Positions 18,854 to 32,200 of a stretch of DNA of 62,500 bases are shown piece by piece. The translations under genes were made by a program, and so were the position numbers. Origin of the DNA: Mesostigma viride (lineage: Eukaryota > Streptophyta > Mesostigmatophyceae > Mesostigmatales > Mesostigmataceae); NCBI GenBank assembly GCA_009746045.1, contig RPFO01000156.1, positions 5,294,407 through 5,356,906 on the forward strand, written 5' to 3'. The stretch's first letter is position 1, and every line of letters begins with the position of its first letter. The notes beneath the pieces are model-generated. The model was not told where the DNA came from. It worked only from the letters and a program-made list of their open reading frames with translations, and made no database searches.

Positions 18854-21800
18854 CTCGTCGTCTGTCCCAACTCAGTCCTCACAGGAGGACTGAGTTGACA
18901 ATTTTCAACCGCGTGTAGCGACTAGGTGGGGGGTCCATCCCAAATGTTTTGATGTGGATCGGGGGTGTACTAGATGTCATTTTGTTGCCACAACATTACA
19001 ATTTAGTTGTGGCAAAAATACTGCATATGTGAAAACTTGACCCGAACACCTGAAAATTACACGGACGATGGGCACCCCTCGCGAATTTGCATTTTTCGGG
19101 ATAAGAACGAGTGGGAAAAATTCAATCAAATCCTCGTGCATGAAGAAAAAATATAGGCATGTAAACAATATAGTTCTTGAAACGTGGAAAAAAACTGGGC
19201 TCGATTTGGCCACTGCAACTGCCTGAAACAATTAAAAAACTCTCAGTCCTCAGGAGAGGAATGGGGCTTTTGCTAACTTTGCTAGCATGTAAGTGCGGTC
19301 ATACTACACACCACCGTGGCCACCAACCATCCCAATCAACTCATTTCCCTTCAAGCATTACAGGACAACACACTTGCATCATCATACTTCAGGTATATCA
19401 TACCTTATCATGTAGTGAGAGCCTATGCATGCATGTAGGGAATGGGCTTGGATACCCTACCAACAAAGGGTTATGTTATAAGTGTCAACCACCAATATAA
19501 TGGGTAGGTTAAGCATATTTCCATTGTTTCTAACAACAATAGATATGGCTATAACTGTTTTGCCTTGCCATGATGTGGCCAACATAGTTGCTCACAACGG
19601 TCTGAAAGTGCCAAAAAACACCCATCTTACTCCTCCTAGCTGCACTAATATTCGGATATGATGGTCAAACTTGGTGGCTGGCTTCTCCATGGTACCCAGA
19701 TTTACTGTGCCAAGTCACACCTTGGTTGGCCACTTGGTGCTCACAGAATGGTGACGTCCAAAAGCATAAAAAACGCCGAAATTGCCAGTTTTATTCATAA
19801 TTAATTCCACAAACAACACAATTAATGTCGTTTTGACCTGGAAATGGGCAGACACATTAAATATAACATATGCAGCTCAAGTACTAAGTTGCACCCGAAA
19901 TAGAGATGGGATGGCCAGAAATTATGCTGTCAACCGTCACAAATACGGTCATTTGGAGCATTTTATGGATCATTAAATGCACCCAACAGTGCAAATGAGC
20001 TCAGATTAAGCTGGAAGTAAGCAAACACTTTACTTGCAACATCTGCAGGCTGGCTGCAAAGTTGCACCTTGATTGAACACCAACTAGTTACATGATTCTG
20101 CTGTCACGCGTCACTCTCGCGCAAAATTTGGATATATAATGCACCACAGGTAGCGCAAATGAGTTCAGACAGAGCTGAAATTTTTAATGCAATTTAAATA
20201 GAGCATGCTGAACATGATTGCCAAGTATTACCTCAGTCACACCACAGATGACGATGTGTCACAGTGACACGTGACAGCAGCCAACATCATATAATATTTC
20301 CTTACAAGTTCATACCCCATAACAGTACGAGCTGAGGTAAGGTTGAACTCCAACTTGGTTATCTCCACCCATACATGTGGCATGCACTTCATCATGGAAA
20401 TACATGAACAGTTGTCTCTTTGATACATCAATAGTATTAACTACCAACATTCCAATGGTGGGGCGTGTTGAGAGAGAGCAACTAGTTGGCAAGTCAAATA
20501 GTGGTTCGAAGCAAACATGGCTGCACACTACATTTGCTTGCAGTTGCTATCTAACATCTCTAGCACATTAACTAGCCAGCTAGCTCGCATGCCAAACAAT
20601 CTTCTAAAGGTGCATGGGCATTTTTTTATGTGTTGTTCATCGTGCACCCTGGACTACCAATCCTAGTGAAGCATGGGCTATGCACGGCAGATGGAGGATG
20701 TGGCCATGGGCATGCCATGAGCAGATGCCAGCGAAGGTGCTGGCAGCAGGCAGGTCAGGCAGCAGTAGTGGGATCTAGTGATGCAGAAGAGAGTGGCACA
20801 TGTGGTAGAAAGTAATGCAGATGGCAGTAGTATGGCCAGTGGCACGAGGCAGCGATCATGAAGGCTATCGTTATGCAGATAGACGTTATGGTCTAGCCTT
20901 GAGGTTATGTTGCTACTGCTGCATGATGGAAGGGAAATTTATGTGGCAGGTGGCACGGTACAGCCAACAGTGGTGTAGTGTGCAAACCAACTCATTGGGG
21001 TGGGCTTGTGGTGAAAGCTCTCCATTCAGATTTCCGTGGCAACACACCAGGTCATGATATTCTGTGGTGCTGGCAAGTGGTAGTGACAGATTGATCATGC
21101 CAGTGATTGATAGCAATGGTGAGCAGTAGGGTGCCTTCTTTGATACTACTGGCATTATCTGTTGTGCCAGGTGCCAGCTATGTCAGCTGCCGATGCTGCT
21201 AAATGTGGCCCCAGTTTCTGGTGCTACGATAGAAGAGATGAAGAGGGCCGGCAGGAACTTGTGGCTGCAATCACGATCAAGGCTGCGATGGGCGAAGTCA
21301 ATATGGCAGATTGTGGCAGCAATGGTGCAGGGCCTGGCGTTATCGTTAATGGCAGATTCCATACTGAGTTGTAGGGACACTGCCAGCAGTTACACCAACA
21401 GGCGAGACTCATGGTGGTGGACGTTGCTCCTGGTGGGAGTCTATAATATCTGTCACATGGGTATGCGCACACGATGCACCTGGTGGTCCTCCATGCTAAC
21501 GACAGGAATGTTGGTATTGCTATGCAATCGTGGCACTGCTAACAACGGCGTAACAGTGGTAGGTGTGTTGGGGTGGTGGGGAGTGATGTGGCAGTGGTGT
21601 GGCAGCAAGCACTTTGGTAATCGTTATTGTGATGTTGTTGTGAGCCCGTAGAAGGTGTCCTGGTGAGATTCATGCCTCTTACGCAATGCTGTAAGCCCAT
21701 TGTGCACTCTGTTGTGCCCGCAACAATATTCATCATCATAGGCAGCAACCATATCAAAGACAAATCAGCCCCCTTCCATGTATAGTACTTAATTCTCAGC

Positions 21801-24126
21801 CTGCTTCAACATATCTGAATGTAACAAGGGCAATGAATCCTGGGTTTCCCAAGGCAGCAACAACATCTGCGCACTTCACATACCTGGGCTCCCCCCTGGT
21901 TTCTTCGTGCCTCCCAGCCCCAGATCAGAACACGCCGCCCATCATTGATAAACATGGTGCATTATAATCTGGCCAAGGAAAGAGGTTGAAATACTTACCA
22001 ACAGGTCCGCTAAAGTGGAGCCCCAGCAGCGTGTTGTATGGCCTGTGAAAGCTGGATAAGCTCCAGGGTTGCACATCAACACACCTATATGTTAAAAATA
22101 CACACCTATATGTGCTGACTGTTGAATACAGGACATGTACCTTCTGTTTGTTGCCTTCAGGCTCAGCTTCCTACGCCATGAATTACACTTGGAAGAATGA
22201 ACAGGCGCACATCACGCTGTTTGGGGAGGCTGGCCATGGCTTACGTCTCCCTCTCGAGCAGCGATGCTTGACGAGGCGTCCGGCGTAACATGAACGAGGC
22301 GCTTTCACGAGCCTCGGGGAAAGAGACAGGCAGAAAATCTGGAAGGGGAACGGGGCTGGCTTCACCCTACCTTGGATCCGGATGCCGAAAAAGCAGGTTC
22401 CACTGTACAGCGTCGACTCAACCAGCGCAATGCGTATTCATGCTTCATTTCGCAACGATCGCAGGCGATATTCAGTGATGAGCGCAGGTCTACACTACAG
22501 AGCCAGCAAAAAATCAGGCTGGGCTTCGCTCTAGAAGTTGTTGAAGCGCCCTGCGCAAATGGGATGACAAAAATGAAAGAAACGAGGGAGTGGCATATTT
22601 TTACGTGCGTTGCCATGATCAGCCCCGCACGCACCCTCCCGGCAGTTCCAACTGCTGCGGCAACGAGGCATTTACAATGGCAGTCGTTTTAACAAAAAGT
22701 TTTTCGGTCAAAATTTTTTGAATTAGTCATAGAACCGTGCGAGCGGCTTACCTTGAACTACACTGTCGCCGTTTTCGATAAGTTTCCGGTGTGACTTTTT
22801 GGGGGTCCACTGCAAAATGCAGCGGACCTGACCCGACCTCGCGAAAATGCCCGCCCTTTTTCTGTTTTCCTGAAAAAATGGACCGATTTCTTTAGGATAA
22901 AAAAATATCTACGTGAAGTAGATGAGTTATGAAGGCTCAAAATCAATTCGCTGTCCGTAATGTGTTCTCAGGACGGTCGCTAGGATTTTCACGGCCGCCA
23001 TGGGTGCTGCGTGACTTTTTGCCTCGTCGTCACCTTCCCGCCCACCAGATTTTCGGGATCTCGCGCCAATTTGGTGACGGAGTAAGATGGTCGTTTTTGG
23101 CGGGGCTCGGACCGTTGTGCTGGCACATGATGGCAGTGGTTTGTCACCAAGACTTTTCACTCACCCGTAAAAGCTTGAATGCACCCTTGACGCGGCCCGT
23201 GGCCTCAAAATCATGCAGTATGAACGTAGCAAAAGAATAACTAACATCTATGAAGGTGTTTAAACCTGCACAGCTCCTAAAACCCTGCACAACTACACTG
23301 GGTCAAGGCAAATGCCTGATAACATCATCTGAAAAGGGGGTTTTAGAGAGGGCAGGCAACGGTCAAGAAAGAGCATCAAGACTTGAACCTGACAACGCCT
23401 CGCAAGCTTCAACTCATGTACGAACATCAAGAAACGAAGAGGCAACGATTATCCGGCTTTACCTGGCACGGCTAGCGTTACCTTGGCCCAGGCGGTGCCC
23501 GCAAAAGTGGCACTTTGCGGCACATAGACCATGACGTGACAGAATGGTCGAAATACTCAAATCTATACTGTCACTCAATTTATTCTAATACAATGCATGT
23601 TAAAATGTAGAAAGAAACCTATCAGCCATTGAAATTGCGCCGGAAAGCAAGCGCAGTCATCAATTCCGTCGACCTGCCTTATCGCAGTTTTTTCCAGCAA
23701 GAACAGTGCCGACACCGGGTAAATCGCATCCCCGCGAGCTAAAAATGTATTTTTATCATCTTTAGGGCATGTTAAATCTATTTCCTGAGTTTGGACAGCT
23801 AACTCGTCCGCAAACGTAAACTGCATGCATGGGCGCGAGCCGCCATGGCTAGGTCGTGCATTTCCGGAACTCGCGTTTCACGTGGAAAAGTACCCTTACC
23901 ACCTGTACTTTGACCGTACATTTAGCCGCTCATACCAAATCAAAAAAAATCCCAAAAATATGTCCAAGAAAGATCTTTTCACGTAGTATTTGAATAAATT
24001 TTGAGAGAATTTTTTTGTCAAACATTCTGACCGGGGCGAATTTTCTACGAAACCCAAAAACTCGGTCCTCTAGAGAGGACTGAGTTCAACTCAGTCCTCC
24101 GTAGAGGACCAGGGACAGACGACGAG
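18854..24126. mobile_element. 5273-bp TTAA-flanked DNA element with 15-bp terminal inverted repeats, no transposase seen
   Basis: The left end is TTAA (18850-18853) followed by CTCGTCGTCTGTCCC. The right end is GGGACAGACGACGAG followed by TTAA (24127-24130). The 15-bp ends are perfect inverted repeats. Both subterminal regions contain palindromes made of ACTCAGTCCTC and GAGGACTGAGT. Without the insert, and with one TTAA removed, the flanks form a continuous LINE tail (ATAATTTAATTTAATTTAA). TTAA duplication is the piggyBac hallmark, though piggyBac ends usually start CCC. No ORF above ~150 codons is present, so it is non-autonomous or dead. A further TCAGTCCTCAGGAGAGGA string near 19245 hints at an internal subunit. 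Confidence 0.7.
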
Positions 24127-24130
24127 TTAA

Positions 24131-24202
24131 TTTAATTTAATTTAATAGGCCGGCCGATGCGGCCTGCCTTTTGTATTAAATTAAATCAAATTATAACATC
24201 AA
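24131..24202. other. Remainder of the LINE-C tail and AT-rich junction
   Basis: AATTT-type tail, a short GC palindrome (GGCCGGCCGATGCGGCC), then AT-rich sequence ending in AAATCAAATTATAACA. The same 17-bp AAATCAAATTATAACAT string recurs at ~24255, on the other side of the dispersed repeat. Confidence 0.4.
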
Positions 24203-24254
24203 GGAGACAACCAGCGCAGGCCAGAAATCGGGAGAATCCGGACCATGGTAGCTC
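24203..24254 (+). repeat. Dispersed repeat, short copy (TCAAxGAGACAACCAG family)
   Basis: Starts TCAAGGAGACAACCAGCGCA and ends near GGACCATGGTAGCTC. Longer relatives are at 34342-34452 and 48541-48650. Confidence 0.5.
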
Positions 24255-24850
24255 TAAATCAAATTATAACATGACTCCGTGGGGCTAAATATAAGCACTT
24301 GACTGTGTCACGTGGGTGCCAATACATGCATGCAGAGGAAAGTAACCTTCAACCCTTCATACACAACGAGAACGAGGGAGGGCGCCCTAGCTTCTCTCAC
24401 TGTTGCGAGTGGGCAGGCCACAGTGTGGGGAGATCATGTAGCACATAAATTCATTCCTGGCTGGCTGGATGTAGGTGCATGGGCGAAGCCGCGAATTTAA
24501 CCGAACTAATCTAGAACTCTAATTGCTCATCTAGGAAGTACGTCTTAACTGCTCTACTCAGCAAAGCGCCCCTTCCTCCAGGGGGGGGGGGGGGCTTGCC
24601 CACGTACAGCAAGGGGCTGGCACGTGTGAGCCTGCATGGACAATCTTCAGCCACCTCTTCTTGTTCTACATAGCAGTCCGAGCATCGAGACGGAGGGAGG
24701 AAATGCAGTGTTCAAACTGAGCTGGGACCACTAGGGCGGCCAGCAACTGCTGTGTATAGTTCATGGCAGGCCGTTTACCCATCTACCCATCTTTCTAGGA
24801 ATGTCCTTGGGGCCAGGCCAGGTCAGGCCTTTTGTATGTGCTCCACACAT
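24255..24850 (-). mobile_element. LINE family C, 5'-truncated 3' end
   Basis: On the minus strand the order parallels 18690-18850: GTGGGCAAGCCCCCCC (C-run), a UTR with CTACATGATCTCCCCAC, the terminal CCCCACGGAGTCATG and an AT-rich tail (24255-24275). ORF2 is not preserved here. The 5' limit is approximate. Confidence 0.5.
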
Positions 24851-24860
24851 TGTTTATATA

Positions 24861-25541
24861 ATTAATTAATTAATTAATTAGACTCGTGCTCCCGTTGGGG
24901 AGTCACGGAGCATTAACCCCGATGGATGGATGGGTGGTTGCAAACATCCCTACCGGTCTAATCTATCTACGTTGGCTACATACTACATCTATCTAACGGC
25001 ATTCTAACTACAACATCTATCTAGGCAGCCGCACGCTGCCCTAGGGGGAGCTATCTGGCGTGCCTCCCGCGGGATTGCACACGCGGGCGCTTCCCCACTG
25101 GGGGGGGCTCGTTGTCCTCTATGACCTGGGCCCACTTGGCCTTGTCCATCATCTTCTTCCAAATCACGGAGAGGCCTAGGCCCCCCATGTCCTCTACTAG
25201 CTGTTCTTTGAAGGTGCGGGCCTTGCGGCGTCTAACATCACTGGGCCCAGCCCACGTCAGGAGGTGCCGGCCAGGCTGGGCTGGTCGCAGTCCTGCGGGG
25301 GGGCCACGTGAGGTGTCTACCTGGTTGGTGCGAGCTAGGTGCCCTACTAGCTGCAGGCGGCGTTGCTTAATGGTGCTGGTGATATAGGGCATGCCCTGGT
25401 ACAGGTCCTCATCGCGGACATGAGCAGCATAGCCTACTCTTCGAAAATGGAACGCAGCATGCTGGTGACCGCGCCGTCCAGCTTGCGGGCCAGGTCGGCG
25501 GTGAGGGTCCACGTCTCGGCGCCATACGTGAGAACAGGAAG
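24861..25541 (-). mobile_element. LINE family A, 5'-truncated ORF2 copy with 10-bp target duplication
   Basis: TGTTTATATA occurs at 24851-24860 and 25542-25551, flanking 681 bp. On the minus strand it carries the last part of ORF2 (VLTYGAETWTLTADLARKL, then IKQRRLQLVGHLARTNQVD, stop at 25051-25053), a UTR with GATAGATGTTG-type strings, the family-A hairpin (24883-24912) and a (TTAA)n tail. The truncated start and target duplication are the signature of target-primed reverse transcription. Confidence 0.7.
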
Positions 25542-25551
25542 TGTTTATATA

Positions 25552-26278
25552 AAGAGTCTGGTAACCCTGGAGTTCCATGGTTAGTAGAAGCATTATTGCA
25601 TCGAAATCAAGGAATCATGGAAAAGAAAATAAAAAACAGCATCTAGTTATAATACTTTGATGTGTTGAAAAACAATTAATGGATAGAAAGGTGTACAATA
25701 TATTTTGTTATCTCAAATATTTTGTATGTTTTTATATTTTGTATCAAGGAGACAACCATATATTTTGTATGTGTATGTGTAGTTGTCTGACTTCATGTTT
25801 TGTTATCTCACTTCTTGCACCTGGTTCATCCGGAGGTAACGCTGGGGCTTTGCCGCTGCCCCGCAAATACCAGATGTTTGTAAGCCCAGGTCGATGCATA
25901 CGAGACAACCAGCAGACAGGCCTAAATGGTGCAAGAATCCGCACCACGTTCTCAAAAAGCTATCAACAGCGCGGTCAGGATAGGCTTGACGTATAGCAGG
26001 ATCGATAGGTACAACAAATATTCTGCTCAAGCCTGTGCTGACCTCACCTATGTCTAACCCATGTACAAGTGCTTCAAACACACACAAAAATGTGAACCTA
26101 CTGCTCCCAACACATCAACACATTCACAACTAATCACCCAGCCAGACACATAGCACATGTAATGCTATCTTTTATGGGAGCTGGGACACGCACAGCCCAA
26201 GTCTGTGCAAAATTTGACAGCCCCCCACCGGGCTGCACGGCTAGATACAAACTGACACCAGGACTACCATACATCGTC
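25552..26278. other. Intergenic, no gene seen
   Basis: AT-rich to ~25800 with repeated ATATTTTGT strings and one more TCAAGGAGACAACCA at 25744. Mixed composition follows. This is the downstream side of the minus-strand gene that ends at 26279. Confidence 0.5.
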
Positions 26279-29200
26279 CTACAAGACATACATCGACCCC
26301 TTAAACCCCGCCTGGATGCCGACGTGCTCTCTAAAGAATGCCGCCAACTTGCTCCGTGCCAAACAGTACACGCGGCTGCTGGTCAGCGCGTGCACCGTCG
26401 TCGTGTGCATGCACGTCTCCCCATCCGGCGCGACGATGCTCTCCAAGTCGCAAAAGAACGTCCCCTGCACAAACTCCCGGCCGCCGCCATTGTCACCCGC
26501 TCCTCCGCCTCCCATTTTCCTCTTCTCCCTCTCCTCCTCCGTCTCCTCATGATCCCTGAACACAAGCCGCCCCTCGCCGACCACAACCGCCATTGTGACC
26601 GCGTCCCCCACACTCCAGAGCACCTCCCCTTGCGCCAGCTGGCGCGCGCTCATGATCCCCTGAAGCTGCGCCAGCTGGGCGCCGTCCGCCATGCGCGAGA
26701 GCGCCACATTGTGGAGCAACGCCTTGCGCTTGCCCGCCTCGCTGCCGGGCCATGCGCTACCGTCGTCGGGGTCATCCTGTATCCCTCCCCCTGCAGAGGG
26801 GTTGCCGCTGCCCTTCTCGCCGGCCCCCGCCTTCACACTGCCCGTCCCAGAGGTCGCCTTCTTTCCCCGGGGGGTCACCGAGAGGAGCCGCCGCAGGCTG
26901 CCGCGGGGCAGCGCGTATAGCTCCACCACGCCGGTGCCTGTGGCCTCGGCAGTGAACCCGTAGAAGCTGGTCGCGTCGTCGCGCATGGCCTCCTCCCCAA
27001 AGCACTCGCCCGCACCCAGGTAGAGCGGAGTGGAGGACACCTGCAGGGACAAGGTGCGCCGCACGCGGCCCTGCGGGGGGGGAGGGTTGCAGAGGAGGAA
27101 ACGTGGGAGGGGGTAGGGGCGGGGGAGCGGAGAAGGAAGCGGTGCGTGGGGTGTATGGGTCGGTCAAACACAAAGCGCATACGTCGCTGAGGGGCACTTT
27201 GGGAACGGTTGGCTTAAGTCCAGACCCACACCAAAAGCGCTTATATGAGATGATGCGCTTCTGAAGTATGTTAGCAGAGACTTCAGTAAACACATAAGCT
27301 AACATACGTTGAAAGAGACTGTCGTAAACGCATAAAGTAAGGCAATGCACTTTAGCATGTTAGCAGAGATAATAGTGAGAACAACCTCCCGTAGTAAATG
27401 TCGTGGAGACACAGTATTATGAGGAAGAGACTGATAGATAGGATCTTTGCACACAGCCAACACAGGACTGGGCAAGGCTGCACACAGCCAGCACAGGACC
27501 GGGCAAGGCTCAACACAGGACTGGGCAAGGCTGGACACAGCAAACACAGGACCGGGCGAGGATCGGCATGCCATATCTTGGCTTTGGCATGCCATGCTAG
27601 TTTACCGTGCCACCTGTGGTGCATGCGCATCCTGACGACCCCTTGGTGCTGTACGGCTGGTCAGCCAAGTCCTCTAGTAACAATAATGATAATAATGATA
27701 GTAAGAATAATAGTAATAATCATAATACTATTATTCCTATCCATATTGCCACCCACGTCCTGCCCTTGTGTTCTTTACGATTTACACAGGCGCGTTCAAG
27801 ACATGGCAACCACAGCACCCCGTTGCTCTCTCCTCGCCTTCTTGACCACACACAGCCGGTCGGTCATGCCCCCCCATCCACCTGCCTTTGCCTTGCTTAT
27901 CACATGATAATGCCCAATCATGGCGCACTACATTCCCTTCCTCGCCTTCTTTATCACACACAGCCAGCCGGCCACGTCCCCTTGCCGGCCCTAGCCTTCT
28001 CCATGGCACATCTTGCTTTTTAACCGCTTTTCTAGTTATTTACAGCAGGTTGCCCCCTCCGGACATTCTTTATCACATACAGCCGGTCCGCCATGTCCCC
28101 TTGCCGGCCATCGCTTTCTTCATGGCACAGGATGAATCTCGTACTAGCTATTCAAAACTCGTCTGCCCCCTCTCACCTTCTTGATCACATACAGCCGGTC
28201 GGCCATGTCCCCTTGCCGGCCATCGCTTTCTTCATGGCACAGGATGAATCTCGTACTAGCTATTCAAACCTCGTCTGCCCCCTCTCACCTTCTTGATCAC
28301 ATACAGCCGGTCGGCCACGTCCCCTTGCCGGCCATCGCTTTCTTCATGGCACAGGATGAATCTCGTACTAGCTATTCAAACCTCGTCTGCCCCCTCTCAC
28401 CTTCTTGATCACATACAGCCGGTCGGCCACGTCCCCTTGTCGGCAGATGACGTCGCCCGCCGGGTACGCGACACTCGTCGTGTCCAGGAGAACATCCCTG
28501 GCGTGTCGCAGGGGCACGTCGCGCAGCAGCTCGATGGACGCCACCAGGTCCAGCAGCTCGGCCACCTGGCATCCAGCAACACACATCCCAGCAGCAGGCA
28601 GCTGACTGGTTAGTCACGTTGAAAGAAAAGAACTGGTGGCAGTCGCCAGGGTACACCAGGTACATCCCATAGCAGCCACCCGCGCCCGCAAATCGCCGCG
28701 TGATAAGCATTCAGTATCATTTAATAACAAAGTCATATCATTTATTAACATAACATTTAATAGCATAATGTTGTATTCATCAGTCAAATGGGTATCGAGT
28801 TGGTATGCTTGCTGAATAAGTATTTTCACCGGTCATACTATCCAGGTCAATATAGATTGTGTAGTTAGATGTGGTGACCTGGTTCCTTATCGATTATTAT
28901 TATAATCACCTGAACGGTGGCAGGCGGCGGGCGTCTCAACCGGCAAGTAGATGGTGGATCATTGTTCCTGTCTTTACCACGACCACTACCACTACTCTTG
29001 TTACAGCAGAACATGTTGTCATCTTATTGCCCACCTGCACCGTGGCGGCGGGCGTCTCGACCGGCAGGTAGATGGTGGCCTTGGCCCCGCACGCCGCCAC
29101 GCGCAGGTCGGGCCCGTTGACAAACTCGGGCGTGTACACACTCGTGTGGACTAGGTACATGCGCTTGCGGACGTCCACGGGGAGCGCGGCCAGCGCCCAC

Positions 29201-32200
29201 AGGGGTGTGTGCAGGGGGGGGACGCCCTGCCAGGGTGGGTGGGTGGGTGGGTGGGTGGGTGGGTGGGTGGGTGGGTGGGTGGGTGGGTGGGTGGGTGGGT
29301 GGGTGGGTGGGTGGGTGGGTGGGTGGGTGGGTGGGTGGGTGGGTGGGTGGGTTTGTGGGTGGGTGGGTTTGTGCATTCAAGCAGGCCACAAACAAGGTAC
29401 CTAATCATGCAGGGCGAGAGTCGGCGCTTCACTTGGGGTCTTTTCCACTGGCGGTGCCGCGCCGGCAACAATTTCACATGGCCGGTGGCCGGCGAATGCC
29501 GGCCAACGGCTCCTACAGTAAATTTGCTTATAGAAGCAGTTACTAAGCTGCTGTTACTACGATATTCGCCGCGCCGGCCCTGGTAGGGCCAACGGTCTCG
29601 CCGGAGCCGCACCGGGCACTTTTTTCCACAGCCGGATCGGTGCGGATCTGTCTGCCTGCTCTTTTTATAACAAAGCTCTGGTGAGATTGGGGTGGAAGGG
29701 AAAGCTGATACGAAAGCTTACTCACCCCTGTACCATTCCCAGTTCTATAGATCAAGGATACTGCTTGCAGTGCATGTTCCCAGTTGTATAGATCAAGGAT
29801 ACTGCTTGTAGTGCATGCTCCCAGTTCTATAGATCAAGGATACTGCTTGTAGGGCATCGATAGCCAACCTGCCACCATGCACCTGCGCGTGCGGGATGAA
29901 ATCACCCACAAACCTCTCCGATACACTCTCGCAGAGACACCACGTTCAAGCACGCCACCACCACGCACCTGCGCGTGCAGGATGGGCGAGGGGAGGAATA
30001 GGAAACTTGGCACATGATCACGAGCCCAACTACCCAACGCGGTTCCCTAGATTAAGGGCCCCGTAACCACGCACCTGCTCGTGCAGGATGAGCGTGTGGT
30101 GGAAAGGGAAGTTGAGCAGCGCGTCGCGCCGGCCCTCGCTCAGCACACCCTCCTCGCACATGGCCTGGATGCGCGTCGGGTCGTAACAAGTGTCAGACGA
30201 GAAGACCATCGATGAGCCGTTCGCGAGCACCTCGAAGCCGACCGTGGGTATAGCGTGCAGCATCGGGAAGAAGCGGAAGTCGGCCCCGTGCAGGCGCAGC
30301 GGCTCGCCCATGACCACGCGGCGGAAGGTGAAGAGCGCGCGCAGGTACGAGGGGGGAAGACCCGTGACCCAGCAGTACTTGCGCACGAAGGACGCGAGGA
30401 TGGTCTCCGTGGTGATGAGCTGGCGGGCGCCGAGGGGATGGATGGGGGGGGGAGGAGGAGGAGGAGGGCGTGGGGAGGGGACAGGGGGGAGACGACGAGG
30501 GCATCAGTCCGGGGAGTGGGTAGGAGACAGGGCGGGAATGGGAGGAGAGGGCAGGAGCGGACAAGGGCGCGACTGGGAGGGGAAGAGTGAGAGCTTGAAG
30601 GGGATGGGCTTGAAGTCAACAGAGTTGGAGTGGCCTCATTGGAGTGGCCTCATATTGCCGCGGGGGGGGAGCCTCGTGTTATGGCACTCACGTGGTGACG
30701 GGGGAGGGTTGGGGTTGAACACGCCTGAAGGCGCACCATTGGGGCAGGGGACGTGTATTTATTGATTCGGTTATTTTCCTTGATGTTCTTATGCATGCTG
30801 TACAACGTGCTGGGCTGGTTTTGTTCCAGTGGGATGGGCCAGCACGGCGACATACATGCTGACACTCACGCTGACATTGGTGCTGACATGCCTGGATTGA
30901 AGCACAACAAATGAGCTTGGTGCTGACAGACGAGGCGAGCAAGTTGGTGAATAGTGTATACAGTGACCAGCACAAGCGTACCGTGATGGGTGCGAGCGAG
31001 GGCTCGAGAACCTTGTGGAGCGTGCCCGCGTAATGTGTAGTGTATACACTGACCAGCCTACAGTGACCAGCACAAGCGTACCGTGATGGGTGCGAGCGAG
31101 GGCTCGAGAACCTTCTGGAACGTTCCCGCGTCGTGGTCCGCGTGACAATGCGTGAGGATGATGGTGTCGATCATGCTGACAGGGGGGGGGGCAGCGGGAG
31201 AAAGGGGGGGGAGGGGGGGGATGGGGGCAATAATCGCTATATAATTAGTGACCATGGTCGTCGTTTGCTCTTTTCTATTTTGCAAGGAGCCAATCTAAGG
31301 TGCAGGCATCGGCAGTAAGCAGTGCGGTGCATGAATGGGCAGGTACCAGCGGGAGTTCCTTGCCTGGGTGCTTTGTTGGAAGAGGGTTAAGTACTAAACT
31401 CCGCCCAGTAACAAGGCCTAGTGAATGCCATAGTCTCTTCTCAAACCACCGAGAAGGCTCTTAGAACCCTTTCGCTCACTAAAAAGTATTCCTTGGCTTC
31501 CATCACATTAGCTCTTACACCACCGAGCCTAGTGAGCAAGCCCTCATCTCTCCTCGCCAGCACTAGTAGAGTACCGTTCATGAGAGCCACGCCGCACACT
31601 GGAAGCGTACTTGGGAACTTAGGCCTTGATATCTAAGCGGTAGCGGATGCGTCTCACCTGTTGGCGATGCCGTCAGCTTGCAGCATGGCGCTTGAATGGG
31701 GGGGCGGGTCCACCAAGATGCCTCTCCCGTACAACCAGATGACAAACCCGTTGGTCGACCCCTTGGCGTCAAAACCGTGCGAGGAGCCCACAAAGGTGAC
31801 GGCGAACGGTGGCCGTTCAAACTCTTCCACCGGCTCGGCGCCATCTGGCGGGCGGGGCGGGGGGGGGTGGGGGATGTAAGGGAGGGTGCGGGGCAGGGCA
31901 GTTCTTGGTATACTGTAGACACTGTAGTATTACATTAGTTGGTAGTATTACATTAATGGTATACTACGTTGTTGGTGGTATTACATTACCATAATGGCCC
32001 GTATATCAGTACGCATACCTATGCACGAATCGCCCTCGTATAGGCCGAAAAAAACCATCCTCCTTCAGGACTCGTACTACCCAAGATATCCCCTTGAGAT
32101 AGTCGAGAGACATACTAGGTCATACCAGAGGGTATACCTTAGAGGCCTCTCAAGTTTATACCCTGACAATATACCTACGTACTGTTTAAAAAAATTACAA

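Noticed and set aside
18977-23826. Short ORFs inside the TTAA element as a possible transposase
   Set aside because: None exceeds ~150 codons or shows a DDE/D pattern; no two adjacent frames combine into one.
27352-27630. Cys-rich ORFs in intron 9 (repeated PVLCWLC-type strings)
   Set aside because: Products of the 26-bp tandem repeat in the intron.
27838-28440. CRISPR-like array
   Set aside because: The repeats are adjacent 112-bp units ending in an exon boundary, with no unique spacers; the host is a eukaryote.
29024-29612. Long open frames of repeated Thr-His-Pro-Pro or Gly-Trp-Val-Gly
   Set aside because: Translations of the (GGGT)n microsatellite in several frames; no coding signal outside the repeat.
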